From assembly GCA_021787495.1 (NCBI GenBank), contig JAJYLX010000004.1, positions 1 through 64,000 of the forward strand: a stretch of DNA of 64,000 nucleotides. Direction: 5' to 3'. The stretch comes from Microcaldota archaeon (GTDB lineage Archaea; Micrarchaeota; Micrarchaeia; Micrarchaeales; Micrarchaeaceae). The notes under the pieces are model-generated. The model saw only the letters and a program-made list of their open reading frames with translations, was not told the DNA's origin and searched no databases. Shown here in pieces: positions 37,812-46,122 of this stretch (position 1 is the stretch's first letter; each line of letters begins with the position of its first letter). The position numbers and the translations under genes were made by a program.

Positions 37812-38098
37812 CCGCCTGCCGGGTCACCTGCCATCCCATTACCTCCCATACTTGGGCTCTCCTGATATTTAGCGCCTTCTTGGGCGGTGGGGCTGCGACG
37901 ATTGGGGAACTGACAAATAGGCGCAAAGCGAAGACAGACCTGTTAAGTAACGAATTTATAAAAAGGTCTTAATGAGGAAAAGGTGTAACTTTCATGCAAA
38001 TGGAATAAAATAAGCCTTTCTGAGATCAAATGTCAACTTCCTAGCCGATGCAACACTAAAACCTATTATGCCTTGCCTGAGATTTGGATGGGATTGGG
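37812..38098. other. Intergenic region between guaB and the 38099 gene
   Basis: This 287-bp stretch contains no ORF I can support. It has a TATA-like element AATTTATAAA at 37954-37963 that would start a transcript near 37990, leaving a leader of about 110 nt to ATG 38099. No tRNA or strong hairpin is visible. Confidence 0.5.
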
Positions 38099-39046
38099 AT
38101 GCGGGGAAACAAGGGCCACATACTGACCGTGCTCGTGTTCATAGGCAGCATAATGGCGCTGCTGTACGCCGTGTTCTACATACAGCAAATCTCGGTGGCC
38201 GTCGGGATAGACTCGGGCGTCTACGCGGCCAGCAGGGCGTACAACATAACGCTCAGCGCTGCCGACATCGGATATATCGGCAACCTGCCGTCGCTCAGCC
38301 TCGCCCTGCAGCTCAGCTACCTCATGCTGGTGCTGGCGCTCATAACGTTCGCGTTCGCCGTGCTGCAGCTCTTCCAGACGAGAAGGGGGGCGAGCAGCAT
38401 GTCGATCATAGGCGCGTCGCTCTTCTACGCGGCCCTGGCGTACATACTGGAGACGGGGTTCAGCTTCGCCGAACCTTACCAGTACTTTGCGCTTGCTGTG
38501 CTCGGGGCGGCGCTGGCGGCCGGCCCAGCCCTTTACATGACCGCGATCGACAAACCAGCGAAGGGCGCGAGGATGGCGAGGAACATAAGCGTCAACCCTC
38601 TCACGCCGTACAGCAACATGCTGAAGCTGTCTGGGGAACTGGGCGCGAAGATGCACGGCAACCTGCGCATACTTGATATGCATTTCGACTCCGCGGGCCT
38701 CAAGAACCTCGCGGCGATGCTCAATGGCAACGAGCGCAACTACACCGGCGTCAGCGTTCTGACGAAGAGGGACAGGCTGGACGGCGCGCTGATGAAGGAG
38801 TGCCGGGACTTCAGCGAGGAGCTGCACAACTCCGGCGTCGAGTTCGACGTGAGGGTGATGAACGGCGAGGACGCCGCCATGCAGCACGAGCGCCTGATGC
38901 TGGACGGAAGCCACGCGTACAAGATACCGCCGCTCAACATAATCAACAAGAAGAGCGAACATATAGTCAGCATCGCGCGGAACGAGGCCGCGAAGCGCTT
39001 CAACTATGTGTGGGAGAGGGGCACCAAGCTGGACAACGTTTCCTGA
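38099..39046 (+). CDS. Membrane protein with C-terminal PLD-like (MIT_C-like) domain
   Basis: A 315-residue protein. Residues 8-160 have four to five hydrophobic helices (ILTVLVFIGSIMALLYAVFYI, LSYLMLVLALITFAFAVL, SIIGASLFYAALAYILE, LAVLGAALAAGPALYM; quoted in short segments). The cytoplasmic C-terminal half runs LRILDMHFDSAGLKNLAAM, GVSVLTKRDRLDGALM, SGVEFDVRVMNGED and HERLMLDGSHAYKIPP. This order, ending in H-x-R-x-x-x-D-G, resembles the phospholipase D-like domain found at the C-terminus of MIT proteins. The match is by eye and tentative. I chose ATG 38099; a TTG at 38084 would add five residues. Confidence 0.55.
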   Translation: MRGNKGHILTVLVFIGSIMALLYAVFYIQQISVAVGIDSGVYAASRAYNITLSAADIGYIGNLPSLSLALQLSYLMLVLALITFAFAVLQLFQTRRGASSMSIIGASLFYAALAYILETGFSFAEPYQYFALAVLGAALAAGPALYMTAIDKPAKGARMARNISVNPLTPYSNMLKLSGELGAKMHGNLRILDMHFDSAGLKNLAAMLNGNERNYTGVSVLTKRDRLDGALMKECRDFSEELHNSGVEFDVRVMNGEDAAMQHERLMLDGSHAYKIPPLNIINKKSEHIVSIARNEAAKRFNYVWERGTKLDNVS

Positions 39047-39112
39047 GGCACGGTGCTTGCGATGCCGGCCATGGCGGGCTGCGGGCGAAGCGCGCAAGGC
39101 CCGGCTCCCGGT

Positions 39113-40144
39113 TTATCCCGCGGGCGGCGATATCGCCACGGCGCTCAGCCCCGCGGGATCACATATGTCTGTCCAGTCCACCGCCAGCTCGTACGTGCCA
39201 TTGGCGAAGTTCACGGTCGTAGGGCCGTACTGCGTGGGTGGCTCGCCCTTCCATGCTACGCCGTTGAAGACGCTATGCCATGTCCCTCCCGAAGCTGGCC
39301 TGTAGAATATCTCCGTCCCATCATCCGAGATTATCGTGAAGTTGTAGTTGCCGTTCAGGTTCACGTACGCTATCGCGCTGTAGCCGTGCGACGAGTATGG
39401 CTTGGTGCACGAGGCGTTGTCCGCGGCGAGCAGCTTCGATGGGAAGACTGTGGTCTCAATGCCGAAGTATATGTCGTTCATGTGATAATCGGTGCTGAAG
39501 CTGTAGGCCTCGGCGTTGTTCTTGAGCAGCGATTCCCATGTCGTGTGCTCCTTCACGGTCACGCCTACTGGCAGCTCCGGGTTCGCCGTGACCGAAGAAT
39601 ACGGCAGTAGGTCCACGTTGCTGCTCGACGGCTGCCATACGGTGACGTTCCACAGCACGCTCACATATGATACGGTGAGGAAGCCCTTGGCGTAGTTCTG
39701 CTGCAGCCCTGTCACCGCCCCCTGGTCATAGAATATCCAGAGGTCGTAGCTCGACGAGCTGCCGAAGTTGGTGTTGAGCAGCGGGCACTGGAACGTGAGC
39801 GTCATCGTCTGTCCGGGCTGAACAGGTATCCTCGTCGTCTCTTCGCTGGGGTACTTGCTCGACGGGGTGATGTTGCAGAGCAGCCCGGTTATCGTTATTG
39901 GCGCGGGGCCGAAGTAGCCGAACGTTATCGTGAGGGCGCCGTCGGAGTTGAGCTGCGGGTTGGAGCAGAGGAAGGGCGGGTTCTGCAGGCAGACCAGAGG
40001 CAGCGGGGTGCTGTTGAACACCCCGAGGAAATAAAGTATGCCCAATACCACAGCTATTATCAGGATGGCCCAGCCGTACGTCATGAGGTATTCCATCGCG
40101 GACTGCGCCTTGCCCGCCCGCGCATGTCTGTCGCCTGTCAGCAT
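39113..40144 (-). CDS. Class III signal-peptide (pilin-like) protein with PA14-like domain
   Basis: A 343-residue secreted protein. The N-terminus has the same class III signature as the gene at 1-1090 (AQSAMEYLMTYGWAIL), then a hydrophobic helix and an extracellular beta-rich region with many Asn-x-Ser/Thr sequons. Residues 260-340 resemble a PA14 domain (YNFTIISDDGTEIFYRP, GTYELAVDWTD), a carbohydrate-binding or adhesin module. It is probably a surface adhesin or pilus-tip subunit. Start ATG 40144 lies 35 bp from the left end of the mobile island. The 12 residues before the KAQSAM signature make an unusually long leader. Confidence 0.75.
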   Translation of the reverse strand: MLTGDRHARAGKAQSAMEYLMTYGWAILIIAVVLGILYFLGVFNSTPLPLVCLQNPPFLCSNPQLNSDGALTITFGYFGPAPITITGLLCNITPSSKYPSEETTRIPVQPGQTMTLTFQCPLLNTNFGSSSSYDLWIFYDQGAVTGLQQNYAKGFLTVSYVSVLWNVTVWQPSSSNVDLLPYSSVTANPELPVGVTVKEHTTWESLLKNNAEAYSFSTDYHMNDIYFGIETTVFPSKLLAADNASCTKPYSSHGYSAIAYVNLNGNYNFTIISDDGTEIFYRPASGGTWHSVFNGVAWKGEPPTQYGPTTVNFANGTYELAVDWTDICDPAGLSAVAISPPAG

Positions 40145-40178
40145 CAGATATGTGAGCTACCGCAGCTTAAAAGCCTTT

Positions 40179-40197
40179 CCTTGTAGCGAGCTTTGCT
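40179..40197 (+). repeat. Left copy of a 19-bp direct repeat bounding the island
   Basis: CCTTGTAGCGAGCTTTGCT is identical to 46128-46146. The two copies bracket about 5.9 kb that carries a transposase and a restriction-modification set. It could be an attachment site or a long target duplication. Confidence 0.8.
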
Positions 40198-40250
40198 CAG
40201 ATAGTCGCTCATAAAGTCCACTTTCTGAGCAGATGAAGGACTTTTTGAGC
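40195..40250 (+). repeat. Left cluster of 12-bp repeats (consensus GACTTtnTGAGC)
   Basis: Four copies. Two are inverted: 40195-40206 (GCTCAGATAGTC) and 40207-40218 (GCTCATAAAGTC). Two are direct: 40219-40230 (CACTTTCTGAGC) and 40239-40250 (GACTTTTTGAGC). The first three abut without a gap. The inverted copies make the left end mirror the right cluster at 46073-46122. Likely recombinase or transposase binding sites. Confidence 0.75.
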
Positions 40251-40322
40251 AGATTCGTTTACCAACGTAGCCCAAAGTATGACGTATAAACCTATCTCGA
40301 CCTATATGCTCTCGGTGGTATC

Positions 40323-40508
40323 ATGTCAAAATACCGAGTAAGTTTCAAGAGACAAGGAACAGGCGGGGATACAAGAGAATACGGCATAATCGTAGAAGCA
40401 GATAGCTTAGGCGATGCTGAACCCAAAGCAGTTAGAGAGATACAGAACAGGCACGCAAAGGGCTTCCTGACCGAGAATAACATAATCAAGATAGAGCAGG
40501 TCGAATAG
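40323..40508 (+). CDS. Small hypothetical protein
   Basis: A 61-residue protein (MSKYRVSFKRQGTGGDTREY) with no recognised family. A TATA-like CGTATAAA near 40283-40290 and a GGTGG ribosome-binding-like element just before the ATG support it as real. Its stop TAG overlaps a GTG codon by one base (TAGTG) just before the next small ORF. It may be an accessory gene of the island. Confidence 0.5.
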   Translation: MSKYRVSFKRQGTGGDTREYGIIVEADSLGDAEPKAVREIQNRHAKGFLTENNIIKIEQVE

Positions 40509-40516
40509 TGATTTTC

Positions 40517-40702
40517 ATGGATGATTATACCAAGAACTTCTGGATTACTATGGGAATTTCAGGGTTATTCAGCCTCGCAGGAGGCTACGCGGCAGCAAAG
40601 GCGACTGGTCAGAAATTCGGAATAGGAGAAGCACTACTCTCGGCAGGTGCTGGTGCTTCTACTGGCGCACTTATCTACAAGGCCACAGTCAAGAGGAAAT
40701 GA
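40517..40702 (+). CDS. Small membrane protein, hypothetical
   Basis: A 61-residue protein rich in Gly/Ala with two potential membrane segments (WITMGISGLFSLAGGYAAA and EALLSAGAGASTGALIY) and a basic end. Alternative start GTG 40508 overlaps the upstream stop; ATG 40517 is used. Convergent with the transposase gene, overlapping it by 14 bp. No family recognised. Confidence 0.45.
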   Translation: MDDYTKNFWITMGISGLFSLAGGYAAAKATGQKFGIGEALLSAGAGASTGALIYKATVKRK

Positions 40703-41942
40703 GCGTCGGCTCTATCTTCAACTCATACATCGCACTTATCAGTACCGTAATATTGTAAGCTATCAGCTTGCATAGCACCTCGTTGGTCTGCGAGACGAAG
40801 GTCTTGTTCTTGACGCTGTCCCCGAACTTCGCCTTTACCGCAAAGAAGGTGGTCTCGACATTGCTCCTATTATGGTAGTGTTCGAGGAACTCGTCCTGAT
40901 GCAACTGGAAATAGTGGAAAGCCCTGCGCCATACCCTTGCCCTATTCCCAGTATTGCCTCGTGCGGTTGTACCGCTTCTGTAAGGTATGTAAGCTGTTCC
41001 GCCTATCTCATGTACTGCGTTGTAGTTTGCCATGCTGTTGTATGCCTTGTCAGCCGATAGCTCATTAACATTGAAACCTATCTCTATCGTATTGTTAAGC
41101 ATGGGTATCATCTGAGGGCAGTCAGGGCTGTTCTCGTCCATGATTATGGCATCCGTTATGATATTCGTGGTGTTACCAGTCATGGCATGGCACTTTATCC
41201 ACTTGTGCTCTCTCTTTGTCTTGTGCTTCTGTTCACAGTAGTCGCTGAACCTCGAAGTCCTGAACCCTGTCGAGTCAGGGCTGAACTTGGTCTCTATGCC
41301 CTTCAACGGCGCAGCCGTGATGTGCAGAAGGTCGGTCAGGATTGGCGTTACCCTCATGTCGTTCAGGGTTATGTTCACGATGTTGTAGCTGGGTGCTTTC
41401 CCTATCTGCTCCTTCTGCTGTGCATCCTCATAGCGGGAGTGCGCCCTCCTGCTGGACTGCATGGAATAGACCTTGTCTATGGCGCAGAAGATGGCCGTCC
41501 TTTTAGGTACGCTCGGTCTTCCGAAGTGATAAGGCTCTTCTGGCATATTCTCCACGAGGTCTTTCAAGAGCGTCCTGAACAGGTGGCCTTCCTCGACCTG
41601 AGCCTTAGTGTAGTCAGGCCAGTCCTGAGAGTAGGTAATCCTTTTGGTGGCCGTGATAGTGGCTGTGCCGTCTTGGTTCATAGTCTTGGTTATCGTTATC
41701 TCCACGGCGAATATGTGCTTGCACTTTATTCCTCTCTCGACGAAATCAGGGCAGGTGCATGTGCTTTTGTCTATCCTAAGCATGACCTCATACTGCCTAT
41801 TACTCGACTGAGAAGGAACGAGCCACTTATAGCCGTCCCTGACGACCTTCTTGGTCTTGGCAATCTGTATGCCCTTCTGCTTCCTTACCTGCAAGAGTTC
41901 TTGGAGTTGCATAGATATCATCTTTAGGTGCCTAATGCACAA
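40689..41942 (-). CDS. SWIM-domain DDE-type transposase
   Basis: A 417-residue transposase-like protein. Residues 65-85 form a SWIM zinc motif (STCTCPDFVERGIKCKHIF: CxC...CxH). The catalytic core shows a D in PDSTGFRTSRFSD, a second D in ELSADKAYNS and an E in NRSNVETTFFAVKAK, consistent with a DDE/RNase H-like transposase. Three in-frame ATGs (41942, 41921, 41912) could start it. The palindromic TATA at 41959-41978 puts a transcript start near 41942, so 41942 is used with caution. The family within the IS groups is not certain. Confidence 0.72.
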   Translation of the reverse strand: MCIRHLKMISMQLQELLQVRKQKGIQIAKTKKVVRDGYKWLVPSQSSNRQYEVMLRIDKSTCTCPDFVERGIKCKHIFAVEITITKTMNQDGTATITATKRITYSQDWPDYTKAQVEEGHLFRTLLKDLVENMPEEPYHFGRPSVPKRTAIFCAIDKVYSMQSSRRAHSRYEDAQQKEQIGKAPSYNIVNITLNDMRVTPILTDLLHITAAPLKGIETKFSPDSTGFRTSRFSDYCEQKHKTKREHKWIKCHAMTGNTTNIITDAIIMDENSPDCPQMIPMLNNTIEIGFNVNELSADKAYNSMANYNAVHEIGGTAYIPYRSGTTARGNTGNRARVWRRAFHYFQLHQDEFLEHYHNRSNVETTFFAVKAKFGDSVKNKTFVSQTNEVLCKLIAYNITVLISAMYELKIEPTLISS

Positions 41943-42018
41943 TATAGTATTAGGTGCCTAAAGGTATATATACCTTTACATTAGGTGCCTATTGCATTAT
42001 AAAGCTTTCGGCACCTAA
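41924..42018. promoter_or_regulatory. Symmetric four-box operator and divergent promoter
   Basis: Four copies of TTAGG-TG-CCTAA or its inverse: 41924-41935, 41950-41961, 41981-41992 (last base T) and 42007-42018 (inverted, TTCGGCACCTAA). Spacing is 26, 31 and 26 bp. A perfect 20-bp palindrome TAAAGGTATATATACCTTTA (41959-41978) lies at the centre and contains a TATA readable on both strands. It separates the transposase (minus) and AbrB-like gene (plus), so it is a likely shared, self-regulated promoter. Confidence 0.8.
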
Positions 42019-42027
42019 ATACACATT

Positions 42028-42828
42028 ATGAAGCTTCAAAAACGTCTTTCACGAAAGGTTGGTAAAAAGGAATATGTAAAGTGGGTTATCACTGTTCCCC
42101 CTAATGAAATAGAAAGGTTAGGCTGGGATGAAGGTCAGAAGCTGAAAACAGAGGTAAGCGATGTAGGTTTAGTAATAAAGAAAAGTTCAGAACCCTCATA
42201 TCAAGATTTTAAGACTAAAATCTCTGAATTACTTAGAGAGAAATCGCAAGGCTTAACATGGAATGAAATTAAAGAAAAATTAAAACTTGAGATAAAGGTA
42301 CCAAACAATAGGTGGGTCAGAAAGTTAGAAGATGATGTTTCGCTGCGCAGAATGAACTACAACGGGCAAAAATACTGGTACCTTGATAAAAATGGCATAA
42401 CTGTTTATACGATAGGCTATGAAGGTCGTTCGATAGAGGAGTTTATGGGCATTCTAAAGATGCATAATATAGAATGCTTGATAGATGTACGAGAATTGCC
42501 ATTAAGCAGGAAAAATGGATTTTCAAAATCTATACTGAGTAAGAAATTAGAAGATAAAAATATCATATATAGACATTTTCCTGAACTTGGTTCTCCGAGA
42601 GAGATAAGGCATGAATTATGGGGTGGTGGCAATTATGAGAAATTCTTTAAGGCATATTCCGAGTGGCTTTCGTCACCACATGCCAAGACATATATTGGAG
42701 ATGTTGAGGGTTGGTCTCATGTAAAAACCACTGCCATAATGTGCTTTGAGAAGGACGTTGAAAAATGCCACAGAAGCATCATAAAGAAAAGATTAATCCA
42801 AGATGGATTCAAAGTCGTGGATATATGA
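42028..42828 (+). CDS. AbrB-like DNA-binding/DUF488 fusion protein
   Basis: A 266-residue protein. Residues 1-55 look like an AbrB/MazE swapped-hairpin (YVKWVITVPPNEIERLGWDEG, quoted in part as VITVPPNEIERLGW). Residues 60-120 have helix-turn-helix-like text (GLTWNEIKEKLKLEI). The rest is DUF488: ITVYTIGYEGRSIEEF, LIDVRELPLSRKNGFSK and IMCFEKDVEKCHRS. The TATA at 41997-42004 makes it leaderless from ATG 42028. Probably a regulator of the operator beside it; DUF488 function is unknown. Its stop overlaps the next gene (ATGA). Confidence 0.78.
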   Translation: MKLQKRLSRKVGKKEYVKWVITVPPNEIERLGWDEGQKLKTEVSDVGLVIKKSSEPSYQDFKTKISELLREKSQGLTWNEIKEKLKLEIKVPNNRWVRKLEDDVSLRRMNYNGQKYWYLDKNGITVYTIGYEGRSIEEFMGILKMHNIECLIDVRELPLSRKNGFSKSILSKKLEDKNIIYRHFPELGSPREIRHELWGGGNYEKFFKAYSEWLSSPHAKTYIGDVEGWSHVKTTAIMCFEKDVEKCHRSIIKKRLIQDGFKVVDI

Positions 42829-43616
42829 CCTATCAAAAGCACGACCTGCTACTTATTGTAGAGACTTATCCGAATCTGAGTAAAAAGTACGATAAAACAG
42901 TATGTATGGCTGGAATAGATATGAAATCCTATGAATGGATGCGAATATATCCAGTGCCATTTTTTGATATACCTGTAGAGAAAAGACCACATAAATGGGA
43001 GCGGTTAGAGATTTTTACAGAACGCAATTTATCTGAGAAATTAAAGAGAAAAGAAAGTAACAGAATAGATTATACAAAGATTAGAAAATTGGGTGGTATT
43101 TCGACAAAGAATGCATGGTCTGATAGAAATAATATCGTATATAAGAATATAGCACCGTCAATCGAGTTCTTGGAAGAAGCATCCAAAGTAGACAGGACTT
43201 CTTTAGGTTTTATAAAACCAAAATACATAACTGACTTTTACGTGGAACCAATAGCAAATGCACGAGATTGGGAGAGAGAACTTGTAGAAGGAACTCAAAA
43301 AACTTTATTCAATGCCGTTTATAGAAGTCCGATTGAGAAAATACCATACAGATTCGCATATAAATTCCGTTGTAATGATGGGTGTAGAGGCCATGATTTA
43401 ATGGTGGAGGACTGGGAATTATTTGCACTTTATAGGGGTTTAATCAAGAGAGGAGACGACGAGCAAACCGCAATGCAAAAGTGCATATACAAATACAAAG
43501 ATGAATTCTTATCTAAGAAAGATATTGGATTTTTTGTGGGAACTGAAAGCCGTTGGAATAAATGGTTGATAATTGGTGTTTATTATCCACCTAAAACAAA
43601 TTCTATACAGACTTGA
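42825..43616 (+). CDS. Partner protein of the DUF488 fusion, unknown family
   Basis: A 263-residue AT-rich-coded protein starting MTYQKHDLLLIVETYP at ATG 42825, overlapping the upstream stop by 4 bp, so translationally coupled. It has mixed alpha/beta text (KTVCMAGIDMKSYEWMRIY, YRFAYKFRCNDGCRGHDLMV) and a Cys/His cluster CNDGCRGH. It may belong to proteins with dual OB-type folds that occur beside DUF488 genes, but this identification is from memory and uncertain. No clear catalytic motif. Confidence 0.6.
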   Translation: MTYQKHDLLLIVETYPNLSKKYDKTVCMAGIDMKSYEWMRIYPVPFFDIPVEKRPHKWERLEIFTERNLSEKLKRKESNRIDYTKIRKLGGISTKNAWSDRNNIVYKNIAPSIEFLEEASKVDRTSLGFIKPKYITDFYVEPIANARDWERELVEGTQKTLFNAVYRSPIEKIPYRFAYKFRCNDGCRGHDLMVEDWELFALYRGLIKRGDDEQTAMQKCIYKYKDEFLSKKDIGFFVGTESRWNKWLIIGVYYPPKTNSIQT

Positions 43617-43707
43617 TATTATGAAAAGCCTTAAAAGCTTGAACTGCGCAATACGATTACAAAATGCGAATGGCAATCGCTCTATAAGACAGCCAACTGC
43701 TTCTGGG

Positions 43708-44082
43708 TCAAGGGTAGGATGTGGTCATAAAAGTTAGCGTATGCTTTAATGTAGAGCTTATCTTATCCGCCGTCAATTGATGCTCCCAAACATGCAGAAT
43801 TTTCCAGCCATCCTTCTTTAACCGCAGGTCTTTTGCTTTTGCACGCTGCAAGTTTTTCTTGAGCTTGGGCACCCAATACCTTTTATTGCTCTTGGGTATG
43901 TGGCTATGCAAAGGGCAGCCATGCCAGAAGCACCCATCTATGAAAATTGCAAGTTTCAGGTTAGGGAAGGCAATATCTATCCGCTCTTTTCCGTAGTTGA
44001 CCCTATATTTAAGCCCAGCAGAATGCAGAGCTTTCCTAAAGGCGATTTCGGGCCTTGTGTCCCTGTATCTTATCTTGGACAT
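43708..44082 (-). CDS. vsr: Very short patch repair endonuclease (Vsr)
   Basis: A 124-residue protein. Family text: IDIAFPNLKLAIFIDGCFWHGCPLHSH and PKLKKNLQRAKAKDLRLKK (quoted in parts). The CFWHGCP zinc/active-site loop and the D in FIDGCFW are present. Vsr nicks T:G mismatches arising from deamination of 5-methylcytosine, so it fits the C5 methyltransferase encoded nearby. Start ATG 44082; convergent with the gene at 42825-43616. Confidence 0.92.
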   Translation of the reverse strand: MSKIRYRDTRPEIAFRKALHSAGLKYRVNYGKERIDIAFPNLKLAIFIDGCFWHGCPLHSHIPKSNKRYWVPKLKKNLQRAKAKDLRLKKDGWKILHVWEHQLTADKISSTLKHTLTFMTTSYP

Positions 44083-44162
44083 TATCCGTGACCTTACGGT
44101 CTTGCTAAAGCGGTCTATCGAAACACCATCATTTATTTAACTTTGGGCATGTCTATATAAGT

Positions 44163-45017
44163 ATGGCAAATAACATATTGAGCGCCATTTACGGCATAGC
44201 CCAATACCGCAAGAATAGCATAGCGGACTATGCCTCCATTTACAAAAATAGGATAAATTCTGTTGGGGAAGGGCTTGAAATATACATCAAAGATGCATTG
44301 GCTGGCTCTTTGGGCAAATCTCAAGCCGAATGCGAGAGCAGTTATCATAGCACCTTCTCTTGGAGGGGCACACAGAACAATCCGCCTGATGTGATACTCA
44401 AGCATGGGGACGCCTTTGAAGTAAAGAAGATAGAAGGCAGGTCAAGCGCTTTGCAGCTTAACAGTTCACCACCTAAAAATATGTTGCATTCGGCAGACCC
44501 AAGGGTAACAAAGGATTGCAGGAATTGTGAAGAGAGACCATGGGAAAAAAAGGATTTGTTTTATGTGGTTGGCAGTGTCCAGAATAGAAGGATAAATTAT
44601 CTCTTTTTTGTGCATGGTCTGTGTTATGCGGCAGACGAATCTGTTTATAGCAGAATACACAGCCCACTTAAAAAGGATATAGGTGCGCTGATAAAAGCAA
44701 AGGGGCTGGAAGGGAAGGAAACAATAGAGCTTGGAAATGTGACTAAAGTAGACCCACTTGGGATTACAGATTTGCGAATCAGGGGAATGTGGATTATACA
44801 AAACCCAGTTCAGGTATTCAAAAAGTTTTCACCCATACTTCCTAATAAAGAATTTTCTTTGGCAGCAATCATGACTGAAGAAAAGTATAGGTCATTTGGA
44901 AAAGCAGCAGGCAGCTTAGAGGCAGATAAGCGGGTCAAGGTCACCGACATAAAGGTTGACAACCCAAACAATCCAGCAAAAGAGATTTCAGCAAAGCTTT
45001 TGCAATTGTGGTGGTAA
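44163..45017 (+). CDS. NgoPII-type type II restriction endonuclease
   Basis: A 284-residue protein resembling the NgoPII family of type II endonucleases (GGCC specificity in known members). The PD-(D/E)xK core fits PPDVILKHGDAFEVKKIEG (D...E-V-K). The family text LNSSPPKNMLHS follows. It starts at ATG 44163 and ends just before the methyltransferase start. Specificity is inferred from family, not shown here. Confidence 0.85.
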   Translation: MANNILSAIYGIAQYRKNSIADYASIYKNRINSVGEGLEIYIKDALAGSLGKSQAECESSYHSTFSWRGTQNNPPDVILKHGDAFEVKKIEGRSSALQLNSSPPKNMLHSADPRVTKDCRNCEERPWEKKDLFYVVGSVQNRRINYLFFVHGLCYAADESVYSRIHSPLKKDIGALIKAKGLEGKETIELGNVTKVDPLGITDLRIRGMWIIQNPVQVFKKFSPILPNKEFSLAAIMTEEKYRSFGKAAGSLEADKRVKVTDIKVDNPNNPAKEISAKLLQLWW

Positions 45018-45018
45018 A

Positions 45019-46074
45019 ATGAGAATTGTATCCCTCTTTTCAGGCGCAGGGGGCTTAGATTTAGGTTTCGAGCAGGCAGGTTTTGAGATTGTCTATGCGA
45101 ATGATTTTGACAAAGCCTGCTGGGAAACTTATGAGAGGAACCACGGGATAAAACTGGATGGTCGCTCCATAACGGAGATAAGGTCAAGCCAGATACCAAA
45201 AGCAGACGGCATAATAGGAGGCCCTCCTTGCCAAAGCTGGAGCCTTGCAGGTATGATGAAGGGCATAAAGGACGCCAGAGGCAAGCTGTTTTACGAATAC
45301 ATACGGATAATAAGGGACAAGAAGCCCATGTTTTTCGTGGCTGAGAATGTGCCTGGCATAATATCAAGCACTCATTTTGGCGAATTTAAGAAGATAGTAG
45401 AGGGCTTTGCCTCACTGGGCTACGATGTCACATACAAGCTGCTTGATGCAAGGGACTATGGGGTTCCGCAAGAGCGCAAGCGTGTGATAATCGTGGGCTA
45501 CAAAAAGGCTTTGGGGAAGAAATTTGAGTTTCCAGAGCCGACGCACTCTAAAAAGCCCATGCGCTTGCTTTCGGGGAAAATGACCAAATCTTGGGTTACG
45601 CTGAAAGACGCAATAGGGGATTTGAAGGATGCAAAGCATGCTGGGCTAAAGAATGCTGCAAACGATGGTTTGAGAATCTCAAATAATGAATACATGAATG
45701 GCGGATTCTCGACGATATACATGTCAAGGAACAGGCTAAAGGGATGGGAATGCCAGTCCTTTACCATACAGGCAGGCGGCAGGCATGCTCCTCTCCATCC
45801 AGATTCGGCAAAGATGCAAAAAGTAAGGGAAAACAAGTATGTGTTCTTAGGGGATACATACAGGAGGCTATCAGTAAGGGAATGCGCCAGAATACAGACC
45901 TTCCCAGACAGCTTTACATTCTATTATAAGAACGTGAGCGACGGCTATAAAATGATAGGGAATGCTGTCCCAGTATCGCTGGCAAAGGCAATAGCCTTGA
46001 AGATAAAAGAAGACCTTTCTATCCCAGCCGTTAACAGGAGCAGAAAAGTGCGTCGCATAAGAGCTAAGCCTTGA
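45019..46074 (+). CDS. DNA (cytosine-5)-methyltransferase
   Basis: A 351-residue C5 methyltransferase. Motif I is LFSGAGGLDLGF, motif IV is GGPPCQSWS with the catalytic Cys, motif VI is ENVPG, motif VIII is QERKRVIIVG, and motifs IX-X are RLSVRECARIQTFPD and GNAVP. The target-recognition region lies between VIII and IX. It starts at ATG 45019, one base after the endonuclease stop. With the NgoPII-like nuclease and Vsr it makes a complete R-M set, likely protecting GGCC. Confidence 0.95.
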   Translation: MRIVSLFSGAGGLDLGFEQAGFEIVYANDFDKACWETYERNHGIKLDGRSITEIRSSQIPKADGIIGGPPCQSWSLAGMMKGIKDARGKLFYEYIRIIRDKKPMFFVAENVPGIISSTHFGEFKKIVEGFASLGYDVTYKLLDARDYGVPQERKRVIIVGYKKALGKKFEFPEPTHSKKPMRLLSGKMTKSWVTLKDAIGDLKDAKHAGLKNAANDGLRISNNEYMNGGFSTIYMSRNRLKGWECQSFTIQAGGRHAPLHPDSAKMQKVRENKYVFLGDTYRRLSVRECARIQTFPDSFTFYYKNVSDGYKMIGNAVPVSLAKAIALKIKEDLSIPAVNRSRKVRRIRAKP

Positions 46075-46122
46075 CTTTCTGAGCAACTTTCAGACTTTAT
46101 GAGCAAGATTGACTTCCTGAGC
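46073..46122 (+). repeat. Right cluster of 12-bp repeats (consensus GACTTtnTGAGC)
   Basis: Three direct copies: 46073-46084 (GACTTTCTGAGC), 46093-46104 (GACTTTATGAGC) and 46111-46122 (GACTTCCTGAGC), with 8- and 6-bp spacers. They mirror the inverted copies at 40195-40218, so the island ends behave as terminal inverted repeats. The first copy overlaps the methyltransferase stop. Confidence 0.75.
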
